Positions 22,368 through 32,953 of a stretch of DNA of 64,000 nucleotides are shown one piece after another. Source of the stretch: Pseudomonas frederiksbergensis (GTDB taxonomy: Bacteria; Pseudomonadota; Gammaproteobacteria; Pseudomonadales; Pseudomonadaceae). Each line of letters begins with the position of its first letter. The stretch's first letter is position 1. Below the pieces are notes generated by a model. It did no database searches. It was not told the origin of the DNA and was given only the letters and a program-made list of their open reading frames with translations. The stretch spans positions 992,001-1,056,000 of the forward strand of contig NZ_CP142104.1 in assembly GCF_035751725.1 (NCBI RefSeq), in the 5' to 3' direction. Position numbers and translations under genes: made by a program.

Positions 22368-23276
22368 TCAGCGATGGTCGGGAAATTCGCGATGCATCTG
22401 CTCCAGCAACGCGTCCTTGTCCTGCCACAACTGGTTGATCCAACCTTGGAACTCCAGTCGATACTCCCCGTCCTGGTCGTAGCTTTTGCCAATGAACTGC
22501 GGCGGAATCTTCAACTCCTGGAAATGCACCACCACCTCCCCAACGTTGCCGCAGAGCAAATCCCAATACCCCGGGCGACCGCCCGGATAGTGAATGGTCA
22601 CGTTGATGATCGACTCCAACTGCTCACCCATGGCATCGAGCACGAACGCGATACCGCCGGCCTTGGGCTTGAGCAAGTAGCGAAACGGTGACTGCTGCTG
22701 GGCGTGCTTGCCTTCGGTGAAGCGCGTGCCTTCGACGAAATTGAAGATGCCCACCGGGTTGTTGCGGAATTTCGCGCACGTCTTGCGGGTGGTTTCCAGG
22801 TCCTTGCCTTTCTTTTCCGGGTGCTTTTCCAGGTAAGCCTTGGAGTAGCGCTTCATGAACGGGAAGCCCAGTGCCCACCAGGCCAGGCCGATCACCGGCA
22901 CCCAGATCAGCTCTTGCTTGAGGAAAAACTTCAACGGCCGGATGCGCCGGTTCAGCACGTATTGCAAGACCATGATGTCGACCCAGCTCTGGTGATTGCT
23001 GGTGATCAGGTAGGAGTGCTGGTAATCCAGGCCTTCCAGCCCGCTGAGATGCCAGCGGGTACGGCGCAGCAGGTTCATCCAGGCCTTGTTGTTGCTGATC
23101 CACGCTTCGTGGATGTGGCTCATCAGCCAGTCGGTGAAGCGCTGGGCGGCAGGGAAGGGCAGCAACAGCTTGAAGATCGCCACGATGAACAGCGGCGTGC
23201 AGCAGGCAATGGTATTGAGTGCCAGGAGCAGCGAGGCGATGACGCCGCGCAAGGGGGCAGGCAGGAAGTCCAGCAT
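22368..23276 (-). CDS. PlsC-type acyltransferase (YihG-like)
   Basis: This 302-residue membrane protein belongs to the lysophospholipid acyltransferase family. The catalytic HX4D motif is SNHQSWVD (about residues 93-100) and the substrate motif FVEGTRFTEGK follows. One or two hydrophobic helices lie at the N terminus. E. coli YihG makes fatty-acid changes in phosphatidylglycerol; a similar role is inferred. Its ATG directly follows the pta stop, so it is cotranscribed with pta. Confidence 0.88.
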   Translation of the reverse strand: MLDFLPAPLRGVIASLLLALNTIACCTPLFIVAIFKLLLPFPAAQRFTDWLMSHIHEAWISNNKAWMNLLRRTRWHLSGLEGLDYQHSYLITSNHQSWVDIMVLQYVLNRRIRPLKFFLKQELIWVPVIGLAWWALGFPFMKRYSKAYLEKHPEKKGKDLETTRKTCAKFRNNPVGIFNFVEGTRFTEGKHAQQQSPFRYLLKPKAGGIAFVLDAMGEQLESIINVTIHYPGGRPGYWDLLCGNVGEVVVHFQELKIPPQFIGKSYDQDGEYRLEFQGWINQLWQDKDALLEQMHREFPDHR

Positions 23277-25376
23277 TTAAATATCCAAAGGTCGGTTGGC
23301 GGCTTGGATCGCGGTCAGGGCGATGGTGTACACGATGTCATCGACCTGGGCGCCGCGCGGCAAGTCATTCACGGGTTTGCGCAAGCCTTGCAGCATCGGC
23401 CCGAGGCTGACGCAATCGGCGCTGCGTTGCACGGCCTTGTGGGTGGTGTTGCCGGTATTGAGGTCCGGGAAAATGAACACCGTGGCCCGGCCGGCGACCT
23501 GGCTGTTGGGTGCCAGTTGCCGGGCCACGGTTTCGTTGGCGGCGGCATCGTATTGCAGCGGGCCGTCGATCAACAGCCCCTGTTGCGCCTCATGGGCCAG
23601 CAGGGTCGCTTCGCGGACCTTTTCCACCTCTTCGCCGCTGGCCGACTCGCCGCTGGAATAGCTGAGCATGGCGACCCTTGGCGTGATGCCGAACGCAGCG
23701 GCGGAGTCGGCACTTTGCAGGGCAATTTCCGCCAGCTCCGCTGCGCTGGGGTGCGGGTTCATCACGCAATCGCCGTAGACCAGCACTTCTTCAGGAAACA
23801 GCATGAAAAACACCGAGGACACCAGCGAGCATCCAGGCGCAGTCTTGATCAACTGCAAGGCTGGGCGGATGGTGTTGGCGGTGGAGTGGATGACACCGGA
23901 TACCAGGCCGTCCACTTCATCCAGCGCCAACATCATGGTGCCGATCACCACGGGGTCTTCCAGCTGCTGCTCGGCCATGGGAGCGTTCAGGCTTTTGCTC
24001 TTGCGCAGTCGCACCATGGGCTCGACGTAACGCTCGCGAATCACATCCGGGTCGAGAATCTCCAGCCCCGGCGGTAGTTCGATACCTTGGGCGCGGGCCA
24101 CCGCCTCGACGTCGGCCGGCTTGGCCAGCAACACGCAACGGGCGATGCCCCGGGCCTGGCAAATGGCAGCGGCCTGGACGGTGAGCGGCTCGCTGCCTTC
24201 AGGCAGCACGATGCGCTTGTTCGCGGCTTGCGCGCGTTGGATCAACTGGTAGCGGAACACCGCCGGTGACAGGCGCATTTCCCGTGGCGTACCGCAGCGC
24301 TGGTGCAGCCATCGGGCGTCCAGGTGGCTGGCGACGAAGTCGGTAATGATCTCCGCGCGTTCGCGGTCGTCGATGGGGATTTCCTTGTTCAGGCCGTTGA
24401 GCAGGTTGGCCGTATCGTAGGAACCGGTGCTCACCGACAGCACCGGCAACCCGGCCTGCAAGGCGCCGCGGCACAGCTCCATGATGCGTGGGTCGGGCAG
24501 GGTGTCGCTGGTCAACAGCAGGCCGGCCAGCGGCACGCCATTGATCGCCGCCAGGCTCACGGCCAGGATGATGTCGTCGCGATCGCCAGGGGTCACCACC
24601 AGCACGCCGGGCTTGAGCAGCTCCACGGTGTTGCGCATGGTGCGGGCGCAAATGATGATATTGCTCATGCGCCGGGTTTCGTAATCGCCAGCATTGAGCA
24701 CCTGCGCGCCCATCAGGTCGGCCACGTCGCGCGTACGCGGGGCGTTGAGTTCGGGGCGGAACGGGATGCAGCCGAGCAGGCGGAAGTCGCCGCTGCGCAG
24801 CAATGGCGAGTGTTCCTTGAGGCGCGCGGTGAACGCCTCCATGCTCTCGTCGGTGCGGACCTTGTTCAAGATCACGCCGAGGACTTTGGGATCCTTGGGG
24901 CCGCCGAACAGCTGCGCTTGCAATTCAACGCGGCCGGAAAGCTCCGTCAACACTTCGTTCTCCGGCGCCGACACCAGGATGACTTCGGCGTCCAGGCTCT
25001 TGGCCAAGTGCAGGTTGACCCGCGCGGCGTAGCTGGCGCTGCGGGTCGGGACCATACCCTCGACGACCAGCACGTCCTTGCCGATGGCGGCCTGCTGGTA
25101 AAGGGTGATGATTTCTTCCAGGAGCTCATCGAGCTGGCCATCGCCAAGCATGCGCTCGACGTGAGCCAGGCCCAGGGGCTGGGGCGGCTTGAGGCCGTGG
25201 GTGCGGGCCACCAGTTCGGTGGAGCGTTCCGGGCCGGTATCGCCAGGATGAGGCTGGGCAATGGGTTTGAAAAAGCCGACTTTAAGCCCGGCCCGTTCCA
25301 GGGTGCGCACCAGCCCGAGGCTGATGGAGGTCAGGCCCACGCCAAAATCGGTGGGTGCGATAAAAAAAGTTTGCAT
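23277..25376 (-). CDS. pta: Phosphate acetyltransferase Pta
   Basis: This 699-residue enzyme interconverts acetyl-CoA and acetyl phosphate. It has the long form: an N-terminal AAA/BioD-like P-loop-type domain (about 1-230), a DRTGG regulatory domain (about 230-340) and a C-terminal PTA_PTB catalytic domain (about 375-695, starting FRYQLIQRAQAANKRIVLPEG). The usual partner ackA is not in the window. The downstream gene is an acyltransferase and the upstream one a DUF3565 protein. Confidence 0.97.
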   Translation of the reverse strand: MQTFFIAPTDFGVGLTSISLGLVRTLERAGLKVGFFKPIAQPHPGDTGPERSTELVARTHGLKPPQPLGLAHVERMLGDGQLDELLEEIITLYQQAAIGKDVLVVEGMVPTRSASYAARVNLHLAKSLDAEVILVSAPENEVLTELSGRVELQAQLFGGPKDPKVLGVILNKVRTDESMEAFTARLKEHSPLLRSGDFRLLGCIPFRPELNAPRTRDVADLMGAQVLNAGDYETRRMSNIIICARTMRNTVELLKPGVLVVTPGDRDDIILAVSLAAINGVPLAGLLLTSDTLPDPRIMELCRGALQAGLPVLSVSTGSYDTANLLNGLNKEIPIDDRERAEIITDFVASHLDARWLHQRCGTPREMRLSPAVFRYQLIQRAQAANKRIVLPEGSEPLTVQAAAICQARGIARCVLLAKPADVEAVARAQGIELPPGLEILDPDVIRERYVEPMVRLRKSKSLNAPMAEQQLEDPVVIGTMMLALDEVDGLVSGVIHSTANTIRPALQLIKTAPGCSLVSSVFFMLFPEEVLVYGDCVMNPHPSAAELAEIALQSADSAAAFGITPRVAMLSYSSGESASGEEVEKVREATLLAHEAQQGLLIDGPLQYDAAANETVARQLAPNSQVAGRATVFIFPDLNTGNTTHKAVQRSADCVSLGPMLQGLRKPVNDLPRGAQVDDIVYTIALTAIQAANRPLDI

Positions 25377-25430
25377 GCGGATTCTCTAAGGGGGAATGGC
25401 GCGACCTATGACGGGTCGTCTACCCACAAT

Positions 25431-25634
25431 TCAGTCGCCAAGGTTATCGCTAACCGGGCCTTGAGCGCACCAGCCGCAATCAAAGGGCTGGCCTATTTTT
25501 TCAATACGTTGCGCAGGGTCCAGCACCCAGGCCCGAGACTGCCACGGCGGTTGGTGACGCAGGTGCTGGGTGTGGCCACAGGACAGCTCGGCCACCCAAT
25601 GCCCGTCCTCATCCTGGCGCCAACCTGTGACCAT
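25431..25634 (-). CDS. DUF3565 domain-containing protein
   Basis: This small protein of about 67 residues (MVTGWRQDEDGHWVAELSCG) matches the DUF3565 family, with a Cys-Gly-His (SCGHTQHLRHQPPW) and a later DCGWC, a likely metal-binding site. The frame is open further upstream to 25739 and beyond, overlapping the start of the divergent isomerase; codon content there is poor and AT-rich like a promoter, so the ATG at 25634 is preferred, though no clear ribosome site is seen. It precedes pta on the same strand. Confidence 0.7.
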   Translation of the reverse strand: MVTGWRQDEDGHWVAELSCGHTQHLRHQPPWQSRAWVLDPAQRIEKIGQPFDCGWCAQGPVSDNLGD

Positions 25635-25737
25635 TGGTCTGTTCGAGCTAGCCCGTTTGTCCGGGTTCCGTTCGCTTTCGGGCAATTCCTTGTTTAGACT
25701 TGTCCGTTCTTCATTCTTATGCAAAAGGTCTCGCCCC

Positions 25738-26223
25738 ATGCTGATCGCCGCCAATAAGGCTGTCTCCATCGACTATACCCTGACCAACGACGCTGGTGAG
25801 GTCATCGACAGCTCTGCCGGCGGCGCTCCGCTGGTCTACCTGCATGGCGCAGGCAACATCATCCAGGGCCTGGAAAAAGCCCTGGAAGGCAAATCCACCG
25901 GTGACGAGCTGAACGTGACCGTCGAGCCGGAAGACGCCTACGGCGAATACTCCGCCGAACTGGTCAGCACCCTGAGCCGCAGCATGTTCGAAGGTGTGGA
26001 TGAGCTGGAAGTCGGCATGCAGTTCCACGCTTCGGCGCCGGATGGCCAGATGCAGATCGTCACCATTCGCGACCTGGACGGCGACGACGTCACCGTTGAC
26101 GGCAACCACCCGTTGGCCGGTCAGCGCTTGAACTTCCAAGTCAAGATCGTTGACATCCGTGACGCCAGCCAGGAAGAAATCGCCCATGGTCACGTCCATG
26201 GTGAAGGCGGCCATCACCATTGA
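25738..26223 (+). CDS. SlyD-like FKBP-type peptidyl-prolyl cis-trans isomerase
   Basis: This 161-residue protein is an FKBP-type isomerase with an inserted flap (IF) domain, as in SlyD. The FKBP core is visible in DYTLTNDAGEVIDSS and HGAGNIIQGLEKALEG, the IF region covers about residues 70-125, and the C terminus is His-rich (HGHVHGEGGHHH), a typical nickel-binding tail. It helps proline-limited folding and probably metal delivery. Start: ATG 25738; the longer open frame upstream has no family similarity. A terminator follows. Confidence 0.92.
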   Translation: MLIAANKAVSIDYTLTNDAGEVIDSSAGGAPLVYLHGAGNIIQGLEKALEGKSTGDELNVTVEPEDAYGEYSAELVSTLSRSMFEGVDELEVGMQFHASAPDGQMQIVTIRDLDGDDVTVDGNHPLAGQRLNFQVKIVDIRDASQEEIAHGHVHGEGGHHH

Positions 26224-26257
26224 TTTCTGCGCTACGTTCAAGTAATCCGTGAACTGG

Positions 26258-26281
26258 AAAGGCGCCCTATGGCGCCTTTTT
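26258..26281 (+). terminator. Intrinsic terminator after the SlyD-like gene
   Basis: AAGGCGCC-CTAT-GGCGCCTT stem followed by a run of T residues, 35 nt after the stop codon. Confidence 0.85.
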
Positions 26282-26344
26282 AGTCGCTGCTGCTAGCATC
26301 GCCCATGGCTGTATTGAAAAGATCCGTAAACCTGGAGTTTCGTC

Positions 26345-26827
26345 ATGAGTGCTTTCCACGACCTTAAACTGACAGCCCTGGATGGTCAGGAGCTTCCTTT
26401 GGCGCCGTTCAAGGGGCAAGTCGTGCTGGTGGTCAACGTCGCCTCCAAATGTGGCCTGACGCCACAATATGCGGCTCTGGAAAATCTCTACCAGCAATAC
26501 AAGGCCAAGGGGTTCGCGGTGCTGGGCCTGCCCTGCAACCAGTTCGCCGGGCAAGAGCCGGGGACCGGGCAGGAAATCCAGGAGTTCTGCAGCCTCAACT
26601 ATGGCGTGACGTTTCCGTTGGCCGGCAAGTTGGACGTGAACGGTCCTGAACGTCATCAGTTGTATCGCCTGCTGGCGGGCGAGGGCGCCGAGTTTCCCGG
26701 GGACATCACCTGGAACTTCGAAAAATTCCTGCTCGGCAAGGACGGCCGGGTGCTGGCGCGTTTCTCGCCGCGCACGCCGCCTGATGATCCTGCGGTGATC
26801 CAGGCGATTGAAAAAGCGCTGAGCTAA
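26345..26827 (+). CDS. Glutathione peroxidase (thiol type)
   Basis: This 160-residue enzyme reduces peroxides, probably with thioredoxin or glutathione. The peroxidatic cysteine is Cys36 in NVASKCGLTPQ, replacing the selenocysteine of animal enzymes. The other family motifs, LPCNQFAGQEPG and WNFEKFLL, supply the catalytic Gln and Trp/Asn. Length is normal. It stands alone between a terminator and a palindromic repeat. Confidence 0.95.
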   Translation: MSAFHDLKLTALDGQELPLAPFKGQVVLVVNVASKCGLTPQYAALENLYQQYKAKGFAVLGLPCNQFAGQEPGTGQEIQEFCSLNYGVTFPLAGKLDVNGPERHQLYRLLAGEGAEFPGDITWNFEKFLLGKDGRVLARFSPRTPPDDPAVIQAIEKALS

Positions 26828-26840
26828 ACCGTAGGCGAAC

Positions 26841-26874
26841 CCTTGTGGCGAGGGTAAATCCCCTCGCCACAAGG
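26841..26874. repeat. TGTGGCGAGGG-type dispersed palindrome
   Basis: CCTTGTGGCGAGGG and CCCTCGCCACAAGG are perfect 14-bp arms around TAAATC. It lies 14 nt after the glutathione peroxidase stop and is the best-preserved of three copies in the window. Confidence 0.75.
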
Positions 26875-27025
26875 TATGCGCTCGGCTTGCATTGGGTTGA
26901 GCCTCTCAATGTCGATCCTTCCTTCTGATCCTTAATCACTCCAATCAATAGTGCTACCCAGCACTGCCTCGACTCCATATTATCGCCGTCATATCTGAAC
27001 TGTGACCGATCCCGTGGAGTGCCCC

Positions 27026-28129
27026 ATGCCAGTACAAGCCCTGTTCAAACCTTTCCAGCTCGGCACGTTCCAGCTGCCGACCCGGGTGGTGATGGCGCCG
27101 ATGACCCGTTCCTTTTCGCCGGGTGGCGTGCCGAACAGCAAAGTGATCGAGTATTACCGCCGTCGCGCGGCGGCCGGGGTAGGCTTGATCATCACCGAGG
27201 GCACGACGGTCGCCCATAAGGCTTCCAACGGCTACCCGAACGTACCGCACTTCTACGGTGATGCCGCCCTGGCGGGTTGGAAAAAAGTCGTCGATGCGGT
27301 GCACGCCGAAGGTGGCAAGATCGTTCCGCAGCTGTGGCACGTGGGCAATGTTCGGCGTCTCGGTACCGAGCCGGATGGCATTGTGCCGGGCTATGGCCCC
27401 ACTGAAAAACTCAAGGATGGCCAAGTCGTGGTCCACGGCATGACCCAGGCGGACATTGATGAAGTCATCGCCTCTTTCGCCCAGGCGGCCAAAGACGCCC
27501 AGGATATCGGCATGGACGGCGTGGAAATCCATGGTGCCCACGGCTATCTGGTCGATCAGTTTTTCTGGGAAGGCAGCAACCAGCGCACTGACGGTTATGG
27601 CGGCGACCTGGCCAATCGTTCGCGCTTCGCCATCGAACTGATCCGCGCCGTGCGCGCTGCGGTGGGCGAGGGTTTTCCGATCATCTTCCGGTTTTCCCAA
27701 TGGAAGCAGCAGGACTACACCGCGCGCCTGGTACAGACGCCTGAGGCGCTGGAAGCCTTCCTCAAGCCGTTGGCCGACGCCGGCGTGGATATTTTCCATT
27801 GCTCCACGCGTCGGTTCTGGGAGCCCGAGTTCGAGGGTTCGGACCTGAACCTGGCCGGCTGGACCCGCAAGCTCACCGGCAAGCCAACGATTACAGTCGG
27901 CAGTGTCGGCCTGGACGGCGAATTCCTGCAGTTCATGGTCAATACCGACAAGGTTGCACAACCGGCGAGCCTGGAAAATCTGCTGGAGCGCCTGAACAAG
28001 GAGGAGTTCGATCTAGTGGCAGTGGGTCGTGCGCTGCTGGTGGACCCGGACTGGGCGCAGAAAGTGCGTGACGGGCGTGAGCAGGACATCCTGCCGTTCA
28101 GTCGCGAGGCGTTGATGACCCTGGTCTGA
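27026..28129 (+). CDS. NADH:flavin oxidoreductase, Old Yellow Enzyme family
   Basis: This 367-residue FMN protein is a TIM-barrel ene-reductase. It begins LFKPFQLGTFQLPTRVVMAPMTRS, and the catalytic region EIHGAHGYLVDQFFWEGSNQRTD-type motif around residue 170 carries the conserved HGA(H/N)xxL. Such enzymes reduce activated C=C bonds of unsaturated carbonyls or nitro compounds; the natural substrate is unknown. ATG 27026 is preferred over the GTG at 27002 because GTGGAG lies between them. It ends 14 nt before the convergent glycosyltransferase. Confidence 0.9.
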   Translation: MPVQALFKPFQLGTFQLPTRVVMAPMTRSFSPGGVPNSKVIEYYRRRAAAGVGLIITEGTTVAHKASNGYPNVPHFYGDAALAGWKKVVDAVHAEGGKIVPQLWHVGNVRRLGTEPDGIVPGYGPTEKLKDGQVVVHGMTQADIDEVIASFAQAAKDAQDIGMDGVEIHGAHGYLVDQFFWEGSNQRTDGYGGDLANRSRFAIELIRAVRAAVGEGFPIIFRFSQWKQQDYTARLVQTPEALEAFLKPLADAGVDIFHCSTRRFWEPEFEGSDLNLAGWTRKLTGKPTITVGSVGLDGEFLQFMVNTDKVAQPASLENLLERLNKEEFDLVAVGRALLVDPDWAQKVRDGREQDILPFSREALMTLV

Positions 28130-28143
28130 GCATCACCGAACAA

Positions 28144-29319
28144 TCAGCGTACGGTCGGCGCGGCAGGCATCACCTGCTCGCCGGCACAAGCCCCCCGCAA
28201 TAATGCCTCGAATTGCTCGATCACCGACGCCCAGCCTTGGCGACTGGCGTGCTGGCGCGCATTGAGCCTCACGCAACGCAAGGCTTCGCGCTCCTCCAAA
28301 AGCCAACGGGCCGCGTCGCAGAACGCCTCTTCGTCCCCCGGCATCGCCGACACCCCGTTATAGCCGTGACGGATGTGCTGCGCTGCCGCGGCCTGGTCGT
28401 AGGCCACCACGCCCAGCCCGGACGCCAATGCTTCCAGCACGACGTTGCCGAAGGTTTCGGTCAGGCTCGGAAAGACAAACACATCCCCGGACGCATAATG
28501 AGCCGCCAGCGCTTCGCCACGCTGTGCTCCGCAGAATATTGCCTCGGGCAGTTGCTCTTCGAGCGCGAGCCGCTGTGGGCCGTCGCCTACGATCACCAGC
28601 TTGATTTGCCGTGTCGGAAAAGCACTGCGCAGGGTGTCGAAGCACCGCTTGAGCAGCGCAAGGTTTTTCTCCGGTGCCAGGCGTCCTACATGCAGCACTG
28701 CGATATCGTCATCGCCCAAGCCCCAGCTCTCTCGCAGGGCGACCGAGCGTTTTGCCGGGTGAAACAAATGACTGTCCACGCCACGGGACAACAACGCCAC
28801 GCGTTCGAAATGCCGGCGTTCCAGTTCCAGGCGCTGGCTGACGCTGGGCACCAGCGTCAGGCTTGAGCGGTTGTGGAACCAGCGCAGGTAATGCGTGAGT
28901 CCACGACTCAACAGGCCGAGGCCGTATTGCCGGGTGTATTGCTGGAAATTGGTATGAAAGCCGCTCACAACCGAGATACCCAGGCGCCGCGCCGCACGCA
29001 ACGCGGACAAGCCCAGCGGCCCTTCGGTGGCGATATACAACACATCCGGGCGATGACGTTTCCAACGCCGCAGCAGCTTGTGCATCGAAGCCTGCCCCCA
29101 CTGCAACCCCGGATACCCCGGCAGTGGCCAGCCCCGACACAGCAGCAATTGGTCGTTACTGGTAAGGCCCTGGTCCCCGGCCTGGCGAGGCCGAATCAGT
29201 TCTACCCGATGCCCGCGGGCGCGCAAGCCGTCATGGAGACGACCCAGGGTGTTGGCGACGCCATTGATTTCCGGCGCAAAGGTTTCGGTGACGAGCGTAA
29301 CGTGCAAGTGTGTAGTCAT
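28144..29319 (-). CDS. Glycosyltransferase family 4 protein
   Basis: This 391-residue cytoplasmic GT-B enzyme has a GT4 N-terminal domain (VTLVTETFAPEINGVANTLG) and a C-terminal Glycos_transf_1 domain with the donor-binding motif VFVFPSLTETFGNVVLEALASGLG-like segment around residue 290-315. It resembles GDP-mannose-dependent alpha-mannosyltransferases of the MgtA type. The acceptor is unknown. ATG 29319 is used because an N-terminal extension of 32 codons lacks family similarity. It follows cysZ by 64 nt on the same strand. Confidence 0.85.
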   Translation of the reverse strand: MTTHLHVTLVTETFAPEINGVANTLGRLHDGLRARGHRVELIRPRQAGDQGLTSNDQLLLCRGWPLPGYPGLQWGQASMHKLLRRWKRHRPDVLYIATEGPLGLSALRAARRLGISVVSGFHTNFQQYTRQYGLGLLSRGLTHYLRWFHNRSSLTLVPSVSQRLELERRHFERVALLSRGVDSHLFHPAKRSVALRESWGLGDDDIAVLHVGRLAPEKNLALLKRCFDTLRSAFPTRQIKLVIVGDGPQRLALEEQLPEAIFCGAQRGEALAAHYASGDVFVFPSLTETFGNVVLEALASGLGVVAYDQAAAAQHIRHGYNGVSAMPGDEEAFCDAARWLLEEREALRCVRLNARQHASRQGWASVIEQFEALLRGACAGEQVMPAAPTVR

Positions 29320-29383
29320 GACCCCAGTGTCGACCGGGGCCGTTGCGCCATTGTGACGCCTGGATGATGGATTTGTGACGAAG

Positions 29384-30139
29384 TCAGCCTTGACGGGCCA
29401 GCGCCGTCTCCGCACCTTGCTCGCGCACCCAGAACAACGTCGCCCCGGCCACCGCCGCCGGCATCATTAGAATGTTCACGAAGGGGATCAACAGCACCAA
29501 GTACACGCTGCCGCCAAAGCCCAGGCTCTGCCAGCGCTTTTCCCGCAGCCAGGCGAGCATTTCGTTCCAGCCCAGCTTGTGGTTGTCCGCCGGGTAGTCG
29601 ATGTACTGGATAGCCATCATCCAGATCCCGAACAGCAACCACAGCGGCGCGGCCACCACATTGACCCCCGGGATGAACGACAGCACGAACAGCCCCAGGG
29701 CCCGCGGCAGGAAATAACCGAGCTTGCGCGCCTCCCGAGCCAGGGTGCGCGGGATCATGGCGACCAGCTCGCCCCAACTGAACGCCGGGAAATCATCCGT
29801 GCCGCGCACTACCACTTCGACCTTCTCGGCGAGAAAGCCATTGAAAGGCGCCGCGATGATATTGGCGAGCATGGTGAAGGTGAAAAACACCATCAGCACC
29901 ACAAGGACGACGAACAGAGGCCACAGCACGTAGCTCAGGAAACTCAGCCAATCCGGCAGCGACGGCATCAGCGTTTCGACCCACAGGCTGAACTGATGGC
30001 CAGCCAAATAGATCAACCCGACGAACAGCGACAAGTTGATTGCCAGCGGCAGCAATACAAAAAGACGCAGGCCGGGGCTCAGGATCAATTTGAGGCCTTC
30101 ACGCAAATATTGCGGGCCAGACAGGACGGGGGCGGGCAT
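29384..30139 (-). CDS. cysZ: Sulfate transporter CysZ
   Basis: This 251-residue inner-membrane protein (EI24/CysZ family) mediates sulfate entry for cysteine synthesis. It starts [30 protein letters not shown] sequence and shows several hydrophobic segments (around residues 25-45, 70-95, 140-175 and 210-235). Length fits E. coli CysZ. It is divergent from trxB, which is the usual Pseudomonas arrangement. Confidence 0.9.
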   Translation of the reverse strand: MPAPVLSGPQYLREGLKLILSPGLRLFVLLPLAINLSLFVGLIYLAGHQFSLWVETLMPSLPDWLSFLSYVLWPLFVVLVVLMVFFTFTMLANIIAAPFNGFLAEKVEVVVRGTDDFPAFSWGELVAMIPRTLAREARKLGYFLPRALGLFVLSFIPGVNVVAAPLWLLFGIWMMAIQYIDYPADNHKLGWNEMLAWLREKRWQSLGFGGSVYLVLLIPFVNILMMPAAVAGATLFWVREQGAETALARQG

Positions 30140-31412
<1,273 letters not shown>

Positions 31413-31421
31413 TTTTCGGGC

Positions 31422-31454
31422 ACAAAAAAAACCGGCTTCGGCCGGTTTTTTTGT
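31422..31454. terminator. Bidirectional intrinsic terminator after trxB
   Basis: ACCGGC-TTCG-GCCGGT flanked by an A-tract and a T-tract, so it can end transcripts in both directions; the convergent aminotransferase gene ends 60 nt away. Confidence 0.92.
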
Positions 31455-31513
31455 GGCTGGATATCTGCCGGTGAACCCTGTGGGAGTCCTCTGTTTGGTC
31501 AGAAGATCGGTTA

Positions 31514-32764
31514 TCAGGCCAGCTTCGCCAGGCAAGCCTCCAAAATATCCAACCCCTCTTCCAGCACCGCCGCTTCGGTCGTCAACGGCGCCAGCAGCCG
31601 GATGATGTGCCGCGACTTGCCGCTGGGCATCAGCAGCAAACCCGAATCCCGCGCCGACGCCAGCAATTGCGTGAGTTGGGCCGGGGCCGGGGTGCCATCG
31701 GCGTGGGAGAGTTCGATCCCGCGCATCGCGCCGACGCCGGTCAGGCGGCCCAGGTAAGGGCTCAGCCCGCGGCTGCGCCAGGATTGATAGCGGCTGACGA
31801 TCGCTTCTTCCTGTTGTGCACCCCAGGCCTTCAGGTTGGTATCAGTCATTTCGTCCAGCGTTGCCAGCGCGGCGGCGCAGGCGATGGGGTTGCCCGAGTA
31901 AGTGCCGCCGAGCCCACCTTTAGGCAGCGTGTCCATCAGCGACTTGCGGCCGACCACTGCGCCCAGCGGCACGCCCCCGGCAATGCTCTTACCCAGCAAG
32001 ATCAGGTCCGGCTCGATGCCCAGTCGCGAGAACGCAAAACGCTGCCCGGTGCGACCGAAACCGGACTGGATCTCATCGATGATCAGCACGATGCCCTTGT
32101 CGTCACAGAACTGCCGCAATGCCTGGGCGAACGCCACGTCCATCGCCAGGAAGCCGGCTTCGCCCTGCACCGGCTCGACAATGAAGCAGGCCACGTCATT
32201 CACATCGATCTCGACGCTGAACAGCCTGTCCATGGCTTTCAGCGCTTCGGCGCATGTCACGCCGTTGTCCTGGCTGGGGTAGGGCAGGTGATACACCGGC
32301 CCGGGCAGTACACCGACTTTCTGTTTGTAAGGCGCGACCTTGCCGTTGAGGTTGAGGGTCGCCAGGGTGCGGCCGTGAAAGGCACCGTCAAACGCGATCA
32401 CGGCCGTGCGGCCCGTGGCGCCTCGCACGATCTTCAAGGCATTCTCCGCCGCCTCGGCACCGCTGTTGGTGAGCATGCCGCTGACCGGGTAATCCAGCGG
32501 GATAAACGCCGCCAGGCGTTCCATCAACTCAATGTAGGGGGCATGAGGCGCGGCGTTGAAGGCGTAGTGAGTCAGCCGGGTGGCCTGTTCGCGGATCGCC
32601 TCGACGATGCGCGGATGGCAATGGCCAAGGTTCAAAACACCGATGCCCCCGACGAAATCGATGTAGCGTCTGCCGTCGGTGTCCCAGACCTCGGCATTCT
32701 TGCCGTGGCTGAGGCTGACGGGATGCACGATGGAGATCGATTGGCTGATGGTTTCGCTGCTCAT
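31514..32764 (-). CDS. Class III PLP aminotransferase (4-aminobutyrate / 2-aminoadipate type)
   Basis: This 416-residue PLP enzyme belongs to the omega-aminotransferase family. The catalytic lysine lies in DLILLGKSIAGGVPLGAV (about residue 260) and the PLP contacts are in NSGAEAAENALKI and IIDEIQSGFGRTG. Usual annotation is 4-aminobutyrate transaminase. A P. putida homologue of this subgroup has been assigned to 2-aminoadipate in D-lysine catabolism, so the substrate is uncertain. No succinate-semialdehyde dehydrogenase gene is adjacent, which weakens a gabDT reading. Confidence 0.88.
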   Translation of the reverse strand: MSSETISQSISIVHPVSLSHGKNAEVWDTDGRRYIDFVGGIGVLNLGHCHPRIVEAIREQATRLTHYAFNAAPHAPYIELMERLAAFIPLDYPVSGMLTNSGAEAAENALKIVRGATGRTAVIAFDGAFHGRTLATLNLNGKVAPYKQKVGVLPGPVYHLPYPSQDNGVTCAEALKAMDRLFSVEIDVNDVACFIVEPVQGEAGFLAMDVAFAQALRQFCDDKGIVLIIDEIQSGFGRTGQRFAFSRLGIEPDLILLGKSIAGGVPLGAVVGRKSLMDTLPKGGLGGTYSGNPIACAAALATLDEMTDTNLKAWGAQQEEAIVSRYQSWRSRGLSPYLGRLTGVGAMRGIELSHADGTPAPAQLTQLLASARDSGLLLMPSGKSRHIIRLLAPLTTEAAVLEEGLDILEACLAKLA

Positions 32765-32898
32765 GGATGACGGTCCGGACGAAGAAGAAATTGCCGTTAT
32801 CTAAGCCGCGAGCAGAGGGGCCGGGCAAACGAAATAAAGTTGCCGGGTCAATCTTAAAAGTTGGGATGTGGTAAGGAGCCTGGCGTTCTCGAGTCCCT

Positions 32899-32927
32899 GT
32901 GGCGAGGGGATAAATCTCCTCGCCACA
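32899..32927. repeat. TGTGGCGAGGG-type dispersed palindrome
   Basis: TGTGGCGAGGGGA and TCTCCTCGCCACA form an imperfect hairpin around TAAA, between the aminotransferase start and the end of the hopJ-like gene. It is the third copy of the family in the window. Confidence 0.7.
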
Positions 32928-32953
32928 AAGGCTGTTTTCGAAAGTTCGATGGA

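Noticed and set aside
24303-25697. 464-codon plus-strand frame opposite pta
   Set aside because: His/Gln/Gly-rich antisense of pta; no ribosome site, no domain.
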